From an uncultured Alphaproteobacteria bacterium (GTDB lineage Bacteria; Pseudomonadota; Alphaproteobacteria; HIMB59; GCA-002718135): 42,996 nucleotides of DNA. Numbering within the stretch: the first letter of the stretch is position 1; each line of letters begins with the position of its first letter. Made by a program: the position numbers and the translations under genes. Where the stretch lies: NCBI GenBank assembly GCA_902567855.1, contig CACFOQ010000011.1, positions 1 through 42,996 of the forward strand, written 5' to 3'. A model generated the notes under the pieces. The model was not told the DNA's origin, did not search any database, and saw only the letters and a program-made list of their open reading frames with translations. Positions 39,743 to 42,996 of the stretch are shown piece by piece.

Positions 39743-40433
39743 TAATGTAGGCATGATATTGGCTGCGGGTTATGGGAAACGTATGATGCCATTAACTCAA
39801 TCAGTGCCTAAGCCTTTATTAAATATTAATGGCATAACATTATTAGAAAATTCTATAAATTTTTTAATAAAATTAGGATGCAAAAAAATAATAATCAATA
39901 CTCATTATTTAAATAATCAGATTGTATCTTTTATTAATCAATTAAAAGAAAGAGAAAAAATTATAACGATTTATGAAAAAGAAATTCTAGATACGGGAGG
40001 TGGAATAAAAAATATTATTCCACATATTAATTCAAATAATTTATTAGTAGTAAATTCTGATGTTTTTTGGACAGCAAACAATTTGAATGATGCTAGGTTA
40101 CTAATTAATAATTTTGATATTCATAATAATTCTACTTTATTACTATCAAATAAAGAAAATAGTTACGGGCTAGATAAAATGAATGGAGACTTTATCTTAA
40201 AAGACAATAAAATTATAAGATATTTAAAAGGTGAAGAAATAATCTTTTATTCAGGGTTACAAATTTTAAATGTGAATAGCATAAAAAATTTTTCTGATAA
40301 AAAATTTTCTATTAATTTAATTTGGGATATTTTAATTAATAAAGGAGAATTGCGTGGTGAACTTATGAAATCAAAGTGGTATCATGTTGGAGACCCAAAA
40401 GGACTAAGTATAGTTAAAAAGTTATTCTCTTGA
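39732..40433 (+). CDS. murU: N-acetylmuramate-1-phosphate uridylyltransferase MurU-like
   Basis: MurU makes UDP-MurNAc from MurNAc-1-phosphate and so returns recycled cell-wall sugar to synthesis. The roughly 233-residue protein has the nucleotidyltransferase signature MILAAGYGKRMMPLT with the later K-P-L-L, V-N-S-D as the metal-binding acid pair, and a G-D-P segment near the end. The frame is open to a TTG at 39726, but the ATG at 39732 is a more ordinary start; an ATG at 39753 is a further option. It overlaps amgK. A related glucose-1-phosphate transferase is the alternative, made less likely by the neighbour. Confidence 0.82.
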   Translation: MSFSNVGMILAAGYGKRMMPLTQSVPKPLLNINGITLLENSINFLIKLGCKKIIINTHYLNNQIVSFINQLKEREKIITIYEKEILDTGGGIKNIIPHINSNNLLVVNSDVFWTANNLNDARLLINNFDIHNNSTLLLSNKENSYGLDKMNGDFILKDNKIIRYLKGEEIIFYSGLQILNVNSIKNFSDKKFSINLIWDILINKGELRGELMKSKWYHVGDPKGLSIVKKLFS

Positions 40434-40439
40434 TATAAT
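40431..40439 (+). promoter_or_regulatory. extended -10 promoter of trxA
   Basis: TGATATAAT at 40431-40439 is a perfect extended -10 (TG, one base, TATAAT) and includes the murU stop codon TGA. No -35 is evident, as expected for extended -10 promoters. The leader to the trxA ATG at 40464 would be about 18 bases. Confidence 0.5.
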
Positions 40440-40463
40440 TTATTTAATGATTACATATATTTT

Positions 40464-40781
40464 ATGGCAACAAATAAAACATCTGATAGTACATTTCAAG
40501 ATGATATTTCTTCTCAATCTAATCTGGTATTAGTTGACTTTTGGGCTGAATGGTGCGGTCCATGCAAACAAATCTCTCCTATTTTAGAAGAGATCGCTAA
40601 TGAAAAAGATAATTTAAATATTTTAAAATTAAATATAGATGAGAATCCAACTACTCCTCAAAAATATAATGTCCGAGGTATTCCGACACTTATGCTCTTC
40701 AAAGACGGCAAATTAATTGATACAAAAATAGGGAGTTTACCTAAATCTTCACTTGAGGATTGGATAAATAGTTATTTATAA
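40464..40781 (+). CDS. trxA: thioredoxin 1
   Basis: The 105-residue protein is a classic thioredoxin, the general protein disulfide reductase and an electron donor to ribonucleotide reductase. It shows V-D-F-W-A-E-W, the CGPC active site (C31, C34), the buried acidic residue in L-V-D-F, and the cis-proline in RGIPTLMLF, then a final amphipathic helix. It lies after murU with its own candidate promoter; addA and addB, which separate these genes in other alphaproteobacteria, are absent. Its 3' end overlaps convergent folC by ten bases. Confidence 0.96.
   Translation: MATNKTSDSTFQDDISSQSNLVLVDFWAEWCGPCKQISPILEEIANEKDNLNILKLNIDENPTTPQKYNVRGIPTLMLFKDGKLIDTKIGSLPKSSLEDWINSYL
40764..40779. repeat. 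palindrome at the trxA/folC convergent overlap
   Basis: ATAAATA (40764-40770) and TATTTAT (40773-40779) form a perfect seven-pair AT-only dyad with a two-base centre. It lies over the overlapping stop codons. It might act as a bidirectional end signal, but such AT palindromes can also occur by chance here. Confidence 0.3.
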
Positions 40782-42040
40782 CTTTTATCTTTTATGCTTC
40801 CAATTAAGTATAGGGAGCCTGTAACCAATATAATCTTAGGTTTAATTGTTTTTTTTAAAAATTGATTTGCTATTTTAACGTTTGTTTTTTTATAACAAAT
40901 TAAGTTTAGTTTTTTACATACATTAAGTATTTCATCAGAAGTAAAACTATTTTTTTCTTGTGGAATAGGAACTGCTACAACACCTTCAGTAATTGGTTGA
41001 AGTATTTTTATAAAATCATTTAAATTTTTATTATTTAACATTCCAATTATAATCCAAACTTTTTGATTTTTTTGTTTAAAGAAATTTAATAATTTTTTTG
41101 CACCATCTATATTATGTGCCCCATCTAAATAAACAGGTATATGGCATAGTTTTAGCTTTTCTAATCTCCCAGGCCAAACTGTTTTGACTATACCCTTATT
41201 AATAGATTTATTGTTAAATTTGTAACCCAGTTTTTTTAATATGAAAATAGAAGTTATAGCTGTACTTGCATTCTCTATTTGGTGTTCCCCAATTAGTTTG
41301 GGGTTATTAAATATATATTTTTTTTTATCATATTGTAGTTTAAAGGTTTTTGAATTTTTTTCTAAAATTTTAAATCTGTTACCATAAAATAAAGTAGTAT
41401 TTTTTTTTAAATTTATTTTATTTAAAATATGATTTTTAACTAAATTTTTTTGTTTTGAAATAATAACGGTGCTTCCTTTTTTAATTATCCCTAATTTTTC
41501 ATTAGTTATTTTTTTTAAACTTTTTCCTAAAAATTCTTGATGATCAATTCCTATAGGAGTTATTATATCTATAAGACTTTTATTGATAATATTAGTCGCA
41601 TCTAACCTTCCCCCTAATCCAGTTTCAAGAATTAAAAAATCAGATTTTCTTTTAGAGAAAATATAAAAAGCAGTAGCAGTAGTAATTTCAAAAAAAGTTA
41701 TAGGTTCATTATTATTTATTTTTTCTATTTTTTTTAGTACTGTATAAAGACTTTTTTTATTTATTAATTTATTTCTAATGATTATTCTTTCATTAAATGA
41801 TTTTAAATGGGGTGAAATATAAGCATGAATACTATAATTATTTTCTATTAGTATAGTTTGTATAAAGCTTAACGTAGAGCCTTTTCCATTTGTTCCAGCA
41901 ATATGAATAACAGGTGGAAGTTTAAGGTGAGGATTATTTAGTTTTTCTAAAAGCTTTCTAAGTCTATCTAAAGAAAGATCAATATACTTTGGATGCAACT
42001 TATGTAACTGCTTAAGTAATGCATCAAGTTTTTGAGACAT
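40772..42040 (-). CDS. folC: folylpolyglutamate synthase / dihydrofolate synthase
   Basis: FolC adds glutamate to dihydropteroate and folates. The 422-residue Mur-ligase-family protein has the ATP motif HIAGTNGKGST (residues 46-56), YISPHLKSFNERI, the LETGLGGRLDATNI motif, G-I-D-H-Q-E-F-L-G, H-Q-I-E-N-A-S-T-A and WPGRLE, then the C-terminal D-G-A-H-N motif. Whether both activities are present cannot be read from sequence. It starts three bases after accD, and the order trpA-accD-folC is conserved in proteobacteria. Confidence 0.94.
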   Translation of the reverse strand: MSQKLDALLKQLHKLHPKYIDLSLDRLRKLLEKLNNPHLKLPPVIHIAGTNGKGSTLSFIQTILIENNYSIHAYISPHLKSFNERIIIRNKLINKKSLYTVLKKIEKINNNEPITFFEITTATAFYIFSKRKSDFLILETGLGGRLDATNIINKSLIDIITPIGIDHQEFLGKSLKKITNEKLGIIKKGSTVIISKQKNLVKNHILNKINLKKNTTLFYGNRFKILEKNSKTFKLQYDKKKYIFNNPKLIGEHQIENASTAITSIFILKKLGYKFNNKSINKGIVKTVWPGRLEKLKLCHIPVYLDGAHNIDGAKKLLNFFKQKNQKVWIIIGMLNNKNLNDFIKILQPITEGVVAVPIPQEKNSFTSDEILNVCKKLNLICYKKTNVKIANQFLKKTIKPKIILVTGSLYLIGSIKDKSYK

Positions 42041-42043
42041 TAT

Positions 42044-42886
42044 TTAAGATATATGATGAAGTAAACTTGAAATAGTTTTTTTTAAATTTTTTCTTTCAAC
42101 CACAATATCAACCATTCCATGATCATAAAGATATTCAGCTTTTTGAAAATTAAAAGGCAATTCTTCTCTTATAGTATCTTGTATTACTCTTTTTCCAGCA
42201 AATCCAATAGTTGAGCCTTTCTCAGCTATCGTTATATCCCCTAACATTGCAAATGATGCAGTAACTCCTCCTGTTGTTGGTTCAGTCAAAACTACTATAT
42301 ATGGAATCTTATTAACATTTAAAAGTTCAACAGCAGCAACTGTTCTAGGCATTTGCATTAAACTTATTGTTCCTTCTTGCATTCTAGCGCCACCTGATGA
42401 AGTAAAAATTATATATGGATATTTATTCTCAATAGCTTTTTGTGCTCCTCTTACTATTCCTTCACCTACAGCTCTGCCCATTGATCCGCCCATAAAATTA
42501 AAATTCATAAAGCCATAAATAGCTTTTTTGTTATCAATATCACCTATACCTAAAATAAAAGCATCTTCTCTACCTGTTTTTTTTCTATATTCTTTTAATC
42601 TATCTTTATATTTTTTCTTATCATAAAATTTCAAAGGATCATCAGGAATTTCATTTAGTTTTATTTCAGTAAATTTTTCTTTAGAAAATAAAACTTCTAT
42701 TCTTTTCTCTGCAGTCATTCGAAAATGATAATTACAACTCGCACATACTCTTAGATTTTCATTTAAATCTTTATGATGAATCATACTTGCACAAGAAGGA
42801 CAATTATTCCAAAGATTTTCTGGTACTTCTTTTTTACGAACTAAAGCACTAAGCTTAGGTTTTACAAAATTTGTTAGCCAATTCAT
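42044..42886 (-). CDS. accD: acetyl-CoA carboxylase carboxyltransferase subunit beta
   Basis: AccD with AccA transfers the carboxyl group from biotin to acetyl-CoA, giving malonyl-CoA for fatty acid synthesis. The 280-residue protein has an intact N-terminal zinc ribbon: C29-x2-C32 and C48-x2-C51. The carboxyltransferase core contains FMGGSMGRAVGEGI, FTSSGGARMQEG, LTEPTTGGVTASFAMLGD and I-G-F-A-G-K-R-V-I. The ATG shares one base with the trpA stop codon. All four zinc cysteines are kept, unlike in mutM and the ThiF-like gene of this window. Confidence 0.96.
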   Translation of the reverse strand: MNWLTNFVKPKLSALVRKKEVPENLWNNCPSCASMIHHKDLNENLRVCASCNYHFRMTAEKRIEVLFSKEKFTEIKLNEIPDDPLKFYDKKKYKDRLKEYRKKTGREDAFILGIGDIDNKKAIYGFMNFNFMGGSMGRAVGEGIVRGAQKAIENKYPYIIFTSSGGARMQEGTISLMQMPRTVAAVELLNVNKIPYIVVLTEPTTGGVTASFAMLGDITIAEKGSTIGFAGKRVIQDTIREELPFNFQKAEYLYDHGMVDIVVERKNLKKTISSLLHHIS

Positions 42887-42996
42887 TATTCTGTACCTTT
42901 TTTTAGTTCTTCAATAAAAGAGCTAACTTCATTAATCATTCTTTCTTTATTATTTAAATTAGTTTCAATAATTTTTACAATAGATGATCCAATTAC
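42886..42996 (-). CDS. trpA: tryptophan synthase alpha chain, 3' end
   Basis: The reading frame is open from the window edge to a TAA at 42886-42888, giving 36 residues. It begins VIGSSIVKIIE and ends FIEELKKGTE. This fits the last strand (VVGSA-I/V-V) and last helix of TrpA. The stop overlaps the accD ATG as TAATG, and trpA-accD-folC is a well-known gene order, so context carries much of the call. The 5' part lies beyond the window. Confidence 0.8.
   Translation of the reverse strand, partial: VIGSSIVKIIETNLNNKERMINEVSSFIEELKKGTE

Overview
The window is a very AT-rich, extremely gene-dense stretch of a chromosome. Gene families and gene order point to a streamlined alphaproteobacterium, probably a free-living marine SAR11- or HIMB59-like lineage. 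Evidence for this is the RegB/RegA redox pair, the ChvI/ChvG pair beside ahcY, fabA-fabB-fabI, trpA-accD-folC, tsaE-amgK-murU, and dnaA-dnaN-recF-gyrB. Intergenic gaps are mostly 0-45 bases, many starts are TTG or GTG, and clear Shine-Dalgarno sites are limited to a few genes. The exact lineage is inference. I see no mobile elements, CRISPR arrays, rRNA or tRNA genes.

Layout. 1-8811 (+) is a translation and RNA block: the 3' end of trmB, nusA (behind a terminator-like leader hairpin), infB, rbfA, truB, rpsO, pnp, then a glycerophosphodiesterase gene. 8816-14019 (-) holds fabI, fabB and fabA (anaerobic unsaturated fatty acid synthesis), a ThiF/MoeB-like E1 enzyme, coaBC and ubiE. 14029-23925 (+) holds mutM, rpsT, dnaA, dnaN, recF, gyrB, regB, regA and a family 2 glycosyltransferase. 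23890-26174 (-) holds an O-antigen ligase-like membrane protein and an ABC ATPase. 26208-29072 (+) holds polA and an unlisted 38-residue basic protein resembling the ribosome-rescue factor ArfA. 29069-33057 (-) is the class I ribonucleotide reductase operon nrdA-nrdB-glutaredoxin, with a double NrdR-like box over its promoter. 33378-40781 (+) holds chvI, chvG, ahcY, metK, tsaE, amgK, murU and trxA. 40772-42996 (-) holds folC, accD and the 3' end of trpA.

How it fits together. Most of the window is housekeeping: translation initiation and RNA decay, replication initiation and elongation, dNTP supply with its thiol reductants, methyl cycle (ahcY, metK), membrane lipid synthesis, and envelope sensing and peptidoglycan recycling. 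Both two-component systems are canonical alphaproteobacterial regulators.

The most notable points are not a new multi-gene system but local deviations. They are the ArfA-like microprotein directly fused behind polA; a nusA leader with an intrinsic terminator ten bases before the start codon; a MutM with a degenerated zinc finger; an NrdB whose first metal ligand is Glu although the radical Tyr is kept; very short inferred leaders on rpsT and polA; convergent genes that overlap with no room for ordinary terminators; and a 320-base nrdA-chvI gap that carries two strong dyads. rimP, ylxR, addAB and the hprK/PTS genes usually found in these neighbourhoods are absent here.
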